DNA of 64,000 nt from Cytobacillus oceanisediminis. Lineage in GTDB: Bacteria; Bacillota; Bacilli; Bacillales; Cytobacillaceae. Shown piece after piece: positions 56,717 through 64,000 of the stretch (position 1 is the stretch's first letter; every line of letters begins with the position of its first letter). The notes beneath the pieces were generated by a model that was not told the origin of the DNA, ran no database searches, and saw only the letters and a program-made list of their open reading frames with translations. The stretch spans positions 43,242-107,241 of the forward strand of contig NZ_VLKI01000018.1 of the NCBI RefSeq assembly GCF_007830235.1, given 5' to 3'. The translations under genes were made by a program, and so were the position numbers.

Positions 56717-57906
56717 TCCGTATCTCCTTGAATAATTGGTTGTCCTTCTGCAATGTTCTCAATAATTTGGAAATGTATTGATATTGTTACTTTACCATTG
56801 TCAACTGATTGGTGCAAAACTTTTTCACCCTTAACCTTAGCATTTTCTTCTAGACGGTTTTTTATATCATTTCGTGCCATAACTTTCGCAACATCAAATG
56901 CTTCTTCGTTTGAATAAATCCTGGTTACCTGTTCTCTTTCCCTGAAAGTTACATTTTTATACGAAAAAGGAAGCTCCCACTTCAAGAACCTGATTCTCTT
57001 TTCATTTTCCTCTATTTCATATTCTTTAAACTCCAGCTTGCCAAATCCCCATACAGGAATGTTTAATGACCCAATTGTAATGGAATGCTTTACTTTTTCA
57101 TTCCCATTAAAAACCTGAAAAGTGCTCTTGAGAGGCAGCTCCACTGTTGACTTGTACCATGTCTCACCTAAAATTTCTCCTCTGGCAGGAACAGTCTCTG
57201 TTTCCCCCTCTTTTCCGATTATGCCAGACACTAGGAGCTGGCCAGGCTGGACATGATCATGTATATCGACGACAGGCCGGCCTTCTTCAACAAACATGTC
57301 CACTATGACGGCCTTCTTTTTGGCCACTAAATGCCGTGGGCTTAAATATTCCGGCTTTTCAGGTTCATTCTTTTCCACAACCTGTAAATGGTAGGTTGTC
57401 CCTTTTAATTCGACACCAATCCACGTAATGGCCTCAATATTATTGGATAACTTCCGCTGAATCGATTCAACATTATCAACAAAGAACTGCAGCTTTCCTT
57501 TTTTAACTCCCATCTTGTCCAGTTCTTTGCGAATCTGATATTCTGTGGCAGGGTTTGCTCCTTTAATTTCAATTCCCCATACCATATTGGATAAAAGGAG
57601 GATTACTGCAAAAAAAGCCAAAGCACCGGCGACAAACCCGCTGTTCTTCAACAGCCTTTTAAAAAGAAAAGGGGCTCCCGCCCGCTGCAGGAACTCGATT
57701 TTGCAATCGCTGTTCCTGGCGAGGCTTCTGATTTTTTTGGCATCCTCAAGCTTCATTTTAAAAGTCACAGCCTGCGTGCCATGATTCTTTACATTCCAGA
57801 TGTAAATTCCGCTTCGGGTAAGCGCATTAATAAACCGTTCAATTCCCTTTCCGCTTGCTTTAACTGTTACAAGACCCCTATAAAACTCAATCCACTGGTT
57901 CTTCAT
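56713..57906 (-). CDS. yqfD: Sporulation protein YqfD
   Basis: A 397-residue protein: N-terminal domain, one membrane helix (GFVAGALAFFAVILLLSNMVWG, near residue 90) and a large beta-rich domain exposed outside the membrane (ARGEILGETWYKS). YqfD is a mother-cell (sigma-E) sporulation protein in B. subtilis, required for efficient sporulation there. It is 18 bases after yqfC and four bases into phoH. ATG follows GGGGGAAGGAA. Confidence 0.92.
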   Translation of the reverse strand: MKNQWIEFYRGLVTVKASGKGIERFINALTRSGIYIWNVKNHGTQAVTFKMKLEDAKKIRSLARNSDCKIEFLQRAGAPFLFKRLLKNSGFVAGALAFFAVILLLSNMVWGIEIKGANPATEYQIRKELDKMGVKKGKLQFFVDNVESIQRKLSNNIEAITWIGVELKGTTYHLQVVEKNEPEKPEYLSPRHLVAKKKAVIVDMFVEEGRPVVDIHDHVQPGQLLVSGIIGKEGETETVPARGEILGETWYKSTVELPLKSTFQVFNGNEKVKHSITIGSLNIPVWGFGKLEFKEYEIEENEKRIRFLKWELPFSYKNVTFREREQVTRIYSNEEAFDVAKVMARNDIKNRLEENAKVKGEKVLHQSVDNGKVTISIHFQIIENIAEGQPIIQGDTE

Positions 57907-57924
57907 TTCCTTCCCCCTGAATAA

Positions 57925-58215
57925 TTAATCATTGTCTGTAATATAGGTAACTGAGTCAATTTTTCCCTCCAGCAGTATTTCTTCAGGCAAAATTGTTTTT
58001 ATAACAAACGCTTTACCTTTAATTAATAACTGTCCCTGCTTCAAAAGAAGCCTTAGTTCCTTATCTGAAAAGGCAAGTAATCCCCTGTGGTTTTCAATAT
58101 ATATATGGATTTGTCCAATCATAGTGATGCGGGGTAAATCCATCATGACATCTTGAGGAAGCTCCATATTTTTAGTCATCCAGCTGCGGACGAAATGTCC
58201 CCATTTTTTTGCCAT
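57925..58215 (-). CDS. yqfC: Sporulation protein YqfC
   Basis: A 96-residue beta-rich protein (MAKKWGHFVRSWMTKNMELP through LEGKIDSVTYI) of the YqfC family, the partner of YqfD in sporulation. ATG 58215 follows AAAGGGGGTTC; an in-frame start at 58236 lies inside the terminator stem. The ribosome-binding site is in the 3' arm of the terminator hairpin at 58222-58265. Confidence 0.92.
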   Translation of the reverse strand: MAKKWGHFVRSWMTKNMELPQDVMMDLPRITMIGQIHIYIENHRGLLAFSDKELRLLLKQGQLLIKGKAFVIKTILPEEILLEGKIDSVTYITDND

Positions 58216-58221
58216 AAAAAA

Positions 58222-58265
58222 AGAACCCCCTTTCATCTCATATGTATGAAATGAACGAAGGTTCT
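58222..58265 (-). terminator. Long terminator hairpin overlapping the yqfC promoter and RBS
   Basis: Twenty base pairs with one mismatch (AGAACCTTCG.. with ..GGGGGTTCT), loop ACAT, then seven T residues directly before the yqfC ATG. It should end transcripts from the gene upstream. The 3' arm contains the yqfC ribosome-binding site. Confidence 0.85.
58240..58248 (-). promoter_or_regulatory. Putative sigma-E -10 element of yqfC-yqfD
   Basis: CATACATAT on the minus strand matches the sigma-E -10 (CATACAnT) and is identical to the word before yqfZ. No clear -35 (TGCTAG lies at the right distance). Transcription would start near 58233, inside the terminator 3' arm. Confidence 0.5.
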
Positions 58266-58280
58266 AGCACTTATTTTTAA

Positions 58281-58754
58281 TTACTTCCTTTGAATCGAAC
58301 GATGGGGATTTTTTGCCCTGGGCGGACCCAGGATCTCAGACCAAATGACTCCATCGACAAGAGCCTGCTTTTGAGGCGTAAACTGGCCTGAAGTTTGTTT
58401 TTGGGTTTGAGGACGTTCCACTAACTTCGCGTCCGGCTCCATTAATGAATTTGCTTTTCTTTCAGCAGCTCGCTTTTGGTTCTGAAGGGCCCTCATACTT
58501 TCCTCAGCCTGCTGTTTTCGCCGCCTGTATTCTTCTTCTATCCTGCTTGCTCTCTCTGCCTGCTGCCTCTTTTCCTCTTTCAGAGCTTCTTCCATTGAAG
58601 CCTCCACTGCAGGACGCTCTGCTTGCGGCTGAGGCCTCTGCTGTGGAGGTTTGTTTGGGTTTTCAGACTGTTCTCTCTTCTTTTTCTTAAAGAATGAAGA
58701 GATAAACGCTAATAGAGCTATGAGAATAAATGGATTCTCCAATAATATTTCCAA
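58281..58754 (-). CDS. Hypothetical membrane-anchored coiled-coil protein
   Basis: A 157-residue protein: a single N-terminal membrane helix (ENPFILIALLAFISSFF), a basic stop-transfer KKKKREQ, a Pro/Gln-rich linker, then a long Glu/Arg/Gln coiled coil (about residues 55-105) and a basic tail (PPRAKNPHRSIQRK). It lies downstream of floA, upstream of the yqfC terminator, probably in the yqeZ-floA operon. Perhaps a flotillin partner, but that is context only. Confidence 0.7.
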   Translation of the reverse strand: MEILLENPFILIALLAFISSFFKKKKREQSENPNKPPQQRPQPQAERPAVEASMEEALKEEKRQQAERASRIEEEYRRRKQQAEESMRALQNQKRAAERKANSLMEPDAKLVERPQTQKQTSGQFTPQKQALVDGVIWSEILGPPRAKNPHRSIQRK

Positions 58755-58788
58755 GAGAGTTTCCTCCCTTCTCCCCTTAAGGGATCAT

Positions 58789-59787
58789 TTAGTCGTTTTT
58801 GCGGCCATCTTTGCGGTCTTCACTCATATTGCCGATTGAATCTCTCATTTCCGTATCAGCTGAAATGTTTTGGATATTCATATAATCCATAACACCGATA
58901 TTACCGGAACGAAGCGCTTCTGACATGGCCAGCGGTACCTGGGCCTCTGCTTCGACAACCTTCGCTCTCATTTCTTCAACGCGGGCTTTCATTTCCTGTT
59001 CCTGCGCTACAGCCATTGCACGTCTTTCTTCCGCTTTAGCCTGGGCAATTTTCTTATCTGCCTCTGCTTGCTCAGTCTGTAATTCTGCTCCAATGTTCTT
59101 GCCGATATCCACATCCGCAATATCAATCGAGAGAATCTCAAAGGCAGTTCCTGCATCTAATCCTTTTGAAAGAACTGTTTGAGAGATCATATCTGGATTC
59201 TCCAGAACCTTTTTATGATTGTCAGATGAACCGATTGTCGATACAATCCCTTCACCGACACGCGCCACAATTGTTTCCTCGCCGGCACCTCCGACAAGGC
59301 GGTCAATATTTGCTCTTACTGTGATTCGTGCTTTAGCCTTTACTTCAATACCATCCATCGCTACACCGGCAATGAAAGGTGTTTCAATCACTTTAGGGTT
59401 AACGCTCATCTGAACTGCTTCCAAAACATCACGGCCTGCCAAATCAATGGCCGCGCTGCGTTCAAAGCTTAAGTCAATATTTGCACGGTGTGCCGCAATC
59501 AATGCATTCACAACGCGGTCAACATTACCGCCAGCAAGGTAATGGCTTTCAAGCTGGTTTGTTGAAACATCAAGCCCTGCTTTATGAGCTTTAATTAACG
59601 GATTGATCACTCTGCTGGGAATAACCCTGCGAAGCCTCATCCCAATTAATGTGAATATGCTGACTCTTACTCCTGCTGCCAATGCTGAAATCCACAGCAT
59701 CACCGGTACAAAGGTAAATAAAACACCCAACAAAATAACTCCCAGTACAACGGCAACCAGGACAAATACTGTTCCTGCTTCTAACAT
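58789..59787 (-). CDS. floA: Flotillin-like protein FloA
   Basis: A 332-residue membrane protein: N-terminal hydrophobic hairpin ([19 protein letters not shown]), a PHB/SPFH domain, and a Glu/Ala-rich C-terminal coiled coil ([20 protein letters not shown]). FloA organises functional membrane microdomains and cell-wall-synthesis and signalling proteins. It follows yqeZ by 20 bases, and YqeZ-FloA are known as a pair in B. subtilis. Confidence 0.95.
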   Translation of the reverse strand: MLEAGTVFVLVAVVLGVILLGVLFTFVPVMLWISALAAGVRVSIFTLIGMRLRRVIPSRVINPLIKAHKAGLDVSTNQLESHYLAGGNVDRVVNALIAAHRANIDLSFERSAAIDLAGRDVLEAVQMSVNPKVIETPFIAGVAMDGIEVKAKARITVRANIDRLVGGAGEETIVARVGEGIVSTIGSSDNHKKVLENPDMISQTVLSKGLDAGTAFEILSIDIADVDIGKNIGAELQTEQAEADKKIAQAKAEERRAMAVAQEQEMKARVEEMRAKVVEAEAQVPLAMSEALRSGNIGVMDYMNIQNISADTEMRDSIGNMSEDRKDGRKND

Positions 59788-59807
59788 GTTCTAACCTCCT
59801 GAAATTT

Positions 59808-61139
59808 TTATTTATCTAAATCAAGATTAGATATTTCCCTTACAACAATACGGGAACCTTCCGCTTTAACAACTTTTACTTTTGCACCTTTGGCTATATA
59901 GCCTCCCTCGCTGACAACGTCAATTCGTTCATCCTTGAGGACTACCGTCCCTGATGGGCGGAGTGCCGTTAAAGCATACCCTTCCAGCCCAATCAGTTCA
60001 AGCCTGCTTTTATTCGAAATATAGCCTTTTTCTGTATTTGTGCTATCGGTTAAAATGATTTTTTTAAAGAATTTCATCTTTTTACCAAACACCTTTATCA
60101 TTAAAATAGATGCCAAAACTGAAACCCCTAGTGCAATTAGAAGAGAAATTCCCATATGGACTACATTGTCAGTTGCCAAAAACAGACTGCCCAATATTGC
60201 ACCAATTCCTGCTATGCCTGCAATGCCGCCTGGGAGGAAAAACTCTGCAATAATTAAGCCAATGCCGATCACAAAGAGGATAAGTGTTTCATATCCTGCC
60301 AATCCGGCGACCATATGCCCGTAGAAGAAAAGCAGCAATGCCGATAGCCCCATAAAACCTGGAATTCCAAAGCCTGGTGAATACAGCTCAAGCACCAGCC
60401 CCAGGCTTCCAATTGATAAAAGAATTGGCACCACTACCGGATGGGTAATAAAGCGGGCCAGCTTTTCTGCAAAACTTTCATCAATGGTTCTTATTTCAGC
60501 ATTCTCATATCCCAGCCTTTTCAATAAATCGGCCCTCGAATCAACGGTACCTTCCGAATAGCCCACTTCCTCAGCCTGCTCAGCTGTTAAGGTGAGCAGC
60601 TTTCCTTTTGGCGCGCCAAGCTCTGGCAAATCGACTGATTCATCCGCCATAGCAAGTGCGTAAATAGGATCTCTATCCGTCTGTCTTGCCGCGCTTTGCA
60701 TAGCAGCAAACCAGTATGATTCAGCTTTCTTCCCAGCCGTATTGCCCTGCTGGTCTATGATAGCGGCAGAACCCATTGTGGAGCCAGGCACCATGTAAAT
60801 TTCATCTGTATTTAATGAAATATAGGCACCGGCTGATAAAGCCTGCTTATTAACAAACGAAATCGTTTTCACTTTTGTCGATGTTAAAAGTTTTCCAATC
60901 TCACCTGCTGCATCTACTGCCCCACCAGGAGTATTTACTTCAAATATAACGGCAGAAGCATTCTCTTCCTCGGCAGTATGGACTGCCCTGCTCAAAAAAG
61001 CGTAAAGCCCTTTTTCCACCGTTTCCTCAATAGGCGCTATATAGACAATTTCATTATCGGCTTTTCCCTGAAAAGGGACAGCCATCAGGACAAAAGTAAG
61101 CAAAAATGAAAAGATTGTTAAAAGCCTTCTTACAGTCAT
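59808..61139 (-). CDS. yqeZ: NfeD-like membrane serine protease YqeZ
   Basis: A 443-residue protein: signal peptide (RRLLTIFSFLLTFVLMAVPF), a ClpP/SppA-like extracellular protease domain with PGSTMGSAAII (candidate nucleophile serine) and INTDEI, then four membrane helices and a C-terminal NfeD OB-fold (LIGLEGYALTALRPSGTVVL). NfeD-SPFH gene pairs act together in the membrane. ATG 61139 follows AGGGGGGAAAGAG. Preceding gap contains repeat D. Confidence 0.93.
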   Translation of the reverse strand: MTVRRLLTIFSFLLTFVLMAVPFQGKADNEIVYIAPIEETVEKGLYAFLSRAVHTAEEENASAVIFEVNTPGGAVDAAGEIGKLLTSTKVKTISFVNKQALSAGAYISLNTDEIYMVPGSTMGSAAIIDQQGNTAGKKAESYWFAAMQSAARQTDRDPIYALAMADESVDLPELGAPKGKLLTLTAEQAEEVGYSEGTVDSRADLLKRLGYENAEIRTIDESFAEKLARFITHPVVVPILLSIGSLGLVLELYSPGFGIPGFMGLSALLLFFYGHMVAGLAGYETLILFVIGIGLIIAEFFLPGGIAGIAGIGAILGSLFLATDNVVHMGISLLIALGVSVLASILMIKVFGKKMKFFKKIILTDSTNTEKGYISNKSRLELIGLEGYALTALRPSGTVVLKDERIDVVSEGGYIAKGAKVKVVKAEGSRIVVREISNLDLDK

Positions 61140-61225
61140 CTCTTTCCCCCCTTCGAAGTTAAACTTGAATATATGTATGTATCTACGGTTGAACACTGAT
61201 AAAAGTTTCATTTTTTTAAAAGAAA

Positions 61226-61455
61226 GGCTCTGTTAAATTAGTCTGTTGATTTCAGCACGAGGCACTCCCTTTCCGCGGGCGGTCCGACGCTCCTCGTCGC
61301 TTTGCTCCTGCGGGGTCTCCCTTTGATCCGCACTCCCGCAGGACTTTGAATAAGCTTCCCTGAAATAACACCGCACGAAGGAAATGCGAATGCATTTTCG
61401 CGGGATTAGTGCCTTTCGCTCGTGTTAAAAAACAACAATAATCTTTAACAGAGCC
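61226..61455 (-). repeat. Dispersed GC-rich repeat, copy D
   Basis: Exact outer inverted ends GGCTCTGTTAAA (61226-61237) and TTTAACAGAGCC (61444-61455). Inside: GTTGATT (61245), TTTCCGCGGGCGG, CTCCTGCGGGGTCTCCC, AAGCTTCCCTGAAATAA, and GAAATGCGAATGCATTT. About 230 bp, in the yqeZ-yqeY gap. The inner AATCAAC end is degenerate here. Confidence 0.85.
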
Positions 61456-61633
61456 AAAAGAAAAAAATGAAACTATATATCCTTATTTTAGTATAACCCA
61501 CTAATGTCTATTGTTAGGTGTATTAGGGCAGTTAACAATGAAATTTTTTATAAAAACTGGCTTGTTAGTTCCATACCCAAAATTTATGAGCTGCCTTAAA
61601 ACTTTGGTGACTACCGGTTTTCAAATAAAATAA

Positions 61634-61666
61634 AAAAGACCGTTAGCCAAGGGCCTTCGGTCTTTT
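61634..61666 (-). terminator. Terminator after yqeY
   Basis: AAAAGACCG (61634-61642) pairs with CGGTCTTTT (61658-61666), with an inner GCC/GGC pairing and T-rich sequence after it on the minus strand. Confidence 0.75.
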
Positions 61667-61677
61667 ATTACATAGTT

Positions 61678-62121
61678 TTATGAAAGGTGTTGTTGTACAA
61701 GTTTATTTACTAGTGATCCGTCTGCTTTGCCTTTTACTTTAGGCATAATGGCAGCCATCACTTTTCCCATATCAGCCTTTGAGGATGCACCAGTTTCAGC
61801 AACCGTTTCAGCAACGATTTTAGAAACCTCTTCTTCAGAGAGCTGTTTAGGCATATATAATTCGACATACTGAAGTTCAGTACGAATTTTTTCAACAAGG
61901 TCTTCACGACCTGCTTTTTCAAATTCATGGAGGGAATCCTTGCGTTGTTTAACTTCGCGAGAAAGGACAGTTAACTCCTGTTCTTCGTTAAGCTCTTCAC
62001 CGATCTTGATGGCTTCGTTTTGAAGCGAAGCTTTAATCATACGAATGACAGTGAGTTTTTCTTTTTCTTTATTCCTCATCGCTTGTTTCATATCTTCATT
62101 TAAACGCTCGAGAAGACTCAT
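61678..62121 (-). CDS. yqeY: GatB/YqeY domain protein
   Basis: A 147-residue helical protein ([20 protein letters not shown]) of the YqeY family, related to the tail domain of the GatB amidotransferase subunit, which binds tRNA. Its own function is not established. ATG 62121 follows GAGGGTGTATGTA. It lies 15 bases downstream of rpsU and is probably co-transcribed. Confidence 0.92.
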   Translation of the reverse strand: MSLLERLNEDMKQAMRNKEKEKLTVIRMIKASLQNEAIKIGEELNEEQELTVLSREVKQRKDSLHEFEKAGREDLVEKIRTELQYVELYMPKQLSEEEVSKIVAETVAETGASSKADMGKVMAAIMPKVKGKADGSLVNKLVQQHLS

Positions 62122-62136
62122 TACATACACCCTCTC

Positions 62137-62310
62137 TTACCACTTACGCTTTCTAGCAGCCTCAGACTTTTTCTTACGTTTAATACTAGGTTTTTCGTAG
62201 AATTCGCGCTTTCTTGCTTCCTGCAAAGTACCAGTTTTTGATACTGAACGTTTGAAGCGACGAAGAGCATCTTCAAGCGATTCGTTTTTACGAACGACGG
62301 TTTTAGACAT
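62137..62310 (-). CDS. rpsU: 30S ribosomal protein S21
   Basis: A 57-residue basic protein, [20 protein letters not shown] to [13 protein letters not shown], typical for S21. ATG 62310 follows GGAGGGAGGG. First gene of rpsU-yqeY, behind a strong promoter and a leader with a small hairpin (62352-62370). Confidence 0.97.
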   Translation of the reverse strand: MSKTVVRKNESLEDALRRFKRSVSKTGTLQEARKREFYEKPSIKRKKKSEAARKRKW

Positions 62311-62351
62311 TCTCTTTCCCTCCCTCCGAGCACAACACACTTACATCAACA

Positions 62352-62370
62352 ACATGGTTTATTCCATGTA
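62352..62370. other. Hairpin in the rpsU leader
   Basis: Minus strand ACATGG, loop, CCATGT lies between the promoter and the rpsU start. Confidence 0.35.
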
Positions 62371-62377
62371 CCTTGCA

Positions 62378-62406
62378 ATTATAATATAACAGCTTATCAA
62401 GGTCAA
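62378..62406 (-). promoter_or_regulatory. Sigma-A promoter of rpsU-yqeY
   Basis: TTGACC (62406-62401), 17 bases, TATAAT (62383-62378) on the minus strand. Confidence 0.8.
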
Positions 62407-62546
62407 CAGTAATTAGCCTGCTCTAGCGTTTGTTTTTAATAATTGTGCTTTTTTATTACCCTGTATGACGACAAACTAAACAATTTTTTTGCCTTAGGCA
62501 TGTCCTTGCATTATGCCCCATAGTATTAGATGTAGGGGGTGAGGGC

Positions 62547-63467
62547 TTGACCCAGCTGTTATTATTTTTACTTCTTATTGCGATATTTATTTATGGGATG
62601 ACACTTTTAAGATCAGGACTTTTCAACCTATCCGCCGATTCATTGAAAAATTGGCTGGCAGTGCTGACAAATGCTCCCTGGAAAGGCCTGCTTATCGGCA
62701 CCTTTATTACCGCTATTTTACAAAGCAGCTCCGCCGTAATGATCATTACTATAGGAATGGTTTCAGCAAGAATGCTCACGTTTCCGCAAACCATAGGCAT
62801 TATTTTAGGAACAAATATTGGAACAACTTTTACGACCGAACTAATCACTTTTAATATAGAGTCTTATATCATCCCTATGGCCGCGGCTGGAAGTATCCTT
62901 GCAGTTATGAAAAGAAAAAATCTTCAGAGTGCGGGGCTCGCTTTGCTGGGCATATCTGCAGTATTTGCAGCAATGAGGGGCTTTGAATATTTGGCAGGTT
63001 CCCTAAAAAATAATGATTTGGTTAACCAAATGCTTCTTGCTCTTGATGGAAGCCATTTGTATGCAGTTTTCGCCGGTATCATCATTACTGCCATTATCCA
63101 ATCAAGCACCGCAACAACTGGAATTATAATGGGCTTTTTGACTGCTGGTACGATGGATTTAAATACGGCCATTGCCATTATGCTGGGATCAAATATTGGA
63201 ACATGCGTTGATGCCTATTTAGCAACCATTGGTTCAGGCAGGGAAGCTAAGCTTTCTGCCTATGCCCATATATGGCTAAATTGCATTGGAGTTGCGGCTT
63301 TTTACCCTTTTATTGATTTACTTGCTACGCTTGGCCAAAATGCTGCTGACCACGCTGACGTACAGCTTGCCCATATTAGTGTACTGTTCAATGTCGTATC
63401 ATCTTTGCTTGTCCTTCCATTTGCCAATCAGTTTGGAAGGTTTATTATCAAGCTGCATGACCGGTAG
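62547..63467 (+). CDS. yqeW: Na/Pi-cotransporter family protein YqeW
   Basis: A 306-residue membrane protein with about eight helices and two QSS-type repeats (FITAILQSSSAVMII near residue 60, ITAIIQSSTATTG near residue 185, each followed by a GTNIGTT or GSNIGT motif). No PhoU domain is present, unlike the protein at 22796. It probably transports phosphate or another small anion with sodium. The start is TTG at 62547 behind AGGGGGTGAGGGC. It faces rpsU on the opposite strand. Confidence 0.9.
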   Translation: MTQLLLFLLLIAIFIYGMTLLRSGLFNLSADSLKNWLAVLTNAPWKGLLIGTFITAILQSSSAVMIITIGMVSARMLTFPQTIGIILGTNIGTTFTTELITFNIESYIIPMAAAGSILAVMKRKNLQSAGLALLGISAVFAAMRGFEYLAGSLKNNDLVNQMLLALDGSHLYAVFAGIIITAIIQSSTATTGIIMGFLTAGTMDLNTAIAIMLGSNIGTCVDAYLATIGSGREAKLSAYAHIWLNCIGVAAFYPFIDLLATLGQNAADHADVQLAHISVLFNVVSSLLVLPFANQFGRFIIKLHDR

Positions 63468-63667
63468 TATTTTTTTGGGAATGCAGGCGGGGCTCAATCG
63501 TACCTGATACCAGTGAAAAAACAGGTAGAAGGGAACAATTGTATGTTCATTCGCGAACTCAGTTAAAAAGCAAGAGTATAGGATCAAATTAACTATTAAT
63601 TTGCCCCGCGACAGCAGCCTTCAAACATTTAAGACATTCATTGCGGCTGATCGTCACCAAAACAAAA
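63468..63667. other. Intergenic region between yqeW and the IS
   Basis: Two hundred bases with no supported gene. A minus-strand frame ending ECLKCLKAAVAGQINS is open here but starts inside the IS end, so I do not call it. It may hold the remnant of a gene cut by the IS. Confidence 0.3.
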
Positions 63668-63690
63668 AAATGCCGGGTATCCCGGCATTT
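63668..63690. terminator. Terminator at the IS left end (1)
   Basis: AAATGCCGGG (63668-63677) pairs with CCCGGCATTT (63681-63690). Confidence 0.75.
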
Positions 63691-63691
63691 C

Positions 63692-63741
63692 AGCTTGTAG
63701 ACAAAGTCTGCTTTACGGACCACGTCTACAAGCTTTTTTTG
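63692..63741 (+). terminator. Terminator at the IS left end (2)
   Basis: AGCTTGTAGAC (63692-63702) pairs with GTCTACAAGCT (63724-63734), followed by T residues, directly before the transposase promoter region. Confidence 0.75.
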
Positions 63742-63779
63742 TATAATGAAGTTGAAAAGATTTTTTGTGGGGGATTCAA

Positions 63780-64000
63780 ATGTTATCAAAACACGTAGAA
63801 GATGGAAGAAATCAAATAGAAATGGTCGCTCTTGACCAATTAGTGCCTGAAGATCATCTGGTTAGAAAGATCGAACAAGCTATTGATTTTGAATTCATTT
63901 ATGACCTGGTAAAAGATAAGTATAGCTTAGACAATGGGAGACCTAGTATTGACCCTGTTGTCCTTATTAAAATGGTGTTCATTCAATATCTTTTTGGCAT
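63780..64000 (+). CDS. Transposase, IS1182 family, 5' part
   Basis: Seventy-three codons of a transposase reading MLSKHVEDGRNQIEMVALDQ, then LVPEDHLVRKIEQAIDF and DNGRPSIDPVVLIKMVFIQY, the usual N-terminal DUF772/helix region of IS1182-type DDE enzymes. ATG follows a GGGGGATTCAA site. The catalytic acidic residues lie beyond the window, so intactness is unknown. Confidence 0.85.
   Translation, partial: MLSKHVEDGRNQIEMVALDQLVPEDHLVRKIEQAIDFEFIYDLVKDKYSLDNGRPSIDPVVLIKMVFIQYLFG

Larger units (their letters stand above)
63668..64000 (+). mobile_element. Left end of an IS1182-family insertion sequence, cut by the window edge
   Basis: Transposase gene start with two hairpins in front of it. The exact outer end and inverted repeat cannot be placed because the right end is outside the window, so the left coordinate is approximate. 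Confidence 0.6.

Noticed and set aside
63589..63789. Minus-strand frame with ECLKCLKAAVAGQINS at its end
   Set aside because: It begins inside the IS left end and crosses two terminators; may be a fragment of a cut gene, but I cannot support it.

Overview
The window is a stretch of chromosome from a low-GC, endospore-forming Bacillaceae (Bacillus, Cytobacillus or Mesobacillus type). Three things point there. Gene order follows, from memory, the Bacillus subtilis yqg-yqf-yqe block (glcK, yqgP, pst, pbpA, sodA, ispG, zur, nfo, cshB, ispH, sigA, dnaG, ccpN, glyQS, recO, era, ybeY, pgpH, phoH, yqfCD, floA, rpsU). Sporulation genes are present (a SpoVAF/GerA-type protein, yqfC, yqfD, yqfZ). Ribosome-binding sites are Gram-positive AGGAGG-like with frequent TTG and GTG starts. 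Nearly all genes are on the minus strand. I saw no rRNA, tRNA, CRISPR array or prophage.

Layout. 1-8.2 kb: 5' end of a lipoteichoic-acid-synthase-like gene, glucokinase operon, orphan GerA/SpoVAF-type protein, rhomboid protease GluP, lactate dehydrogenase, DUF92 membrane protein, 5-formyl-THF cyclo-ligase and L33. 8.2-12 kb: the least explained part, with an operon of a DUF4912 protein, a GT4 glycosyltransferase and an unrecognised protein, facing a divergent pair of membrane-anchored proteins behind a long structured leader. 12-16.7 kb: PhoU and the Pst phosphate transporter, with a clear PhoP box before pstS. 16.8-25.5 kb: PBP2, MFS protein, SodA, Fnr, YqgC, Na/Pi cotransporter, DUF1189 protein. 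25.5-38 kb: yqfZ, ispG, zur and zinc-transporter genes, nfo, cshB, yqfQ, ispH, yqfO, trmK. 38-45.7 kb: cytochrome c-550, acyl-CoA dehydrogenase, sigA-dnaG-yqxD, yqfL-ccpN. 46-53 kb: glyQS with a glycine T-box, recO, yqzL, era, cdd, dgkA. 53-62.5 kb: ybeY, pgpH, phoH, yqfD, yqfC, floA, yqeZ, yqeY, rpsU. 62.5-64 kb: yqeW, then the start of an IS1182-type transposase cut by the window end.

Several blocks work together. PstSCAB, PhoU and two Na/Pi cotransporter-family proteins handle phosphate. Zur sits next to the ZnuBC genes and a Zur-like site lies before znuC. IspG and IspH are the last two MEP-pathway enzymes. DnaG, SigA, Era, RecO, YbeY, GlyQS and TrmK form an information-processing core.

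The most interesting non-coding signal is a dispersed GC-rich repeat of about 130-240 bp, present four times and always between genes (33.5, 49.0, 52.1 and 61.3 kb). One copy lies inside the leader of glyQS, between the T-box terminator and the glyQ start. Second is a 20-bp terminator hairpin whose 3' arm contains the yqfC ribosome-binding site and which overlaps a putative sigma-E -10 element. Third is the 8-12 kb cluster. No defence system, secondary-metabolite cluster or other clearly new system was found.
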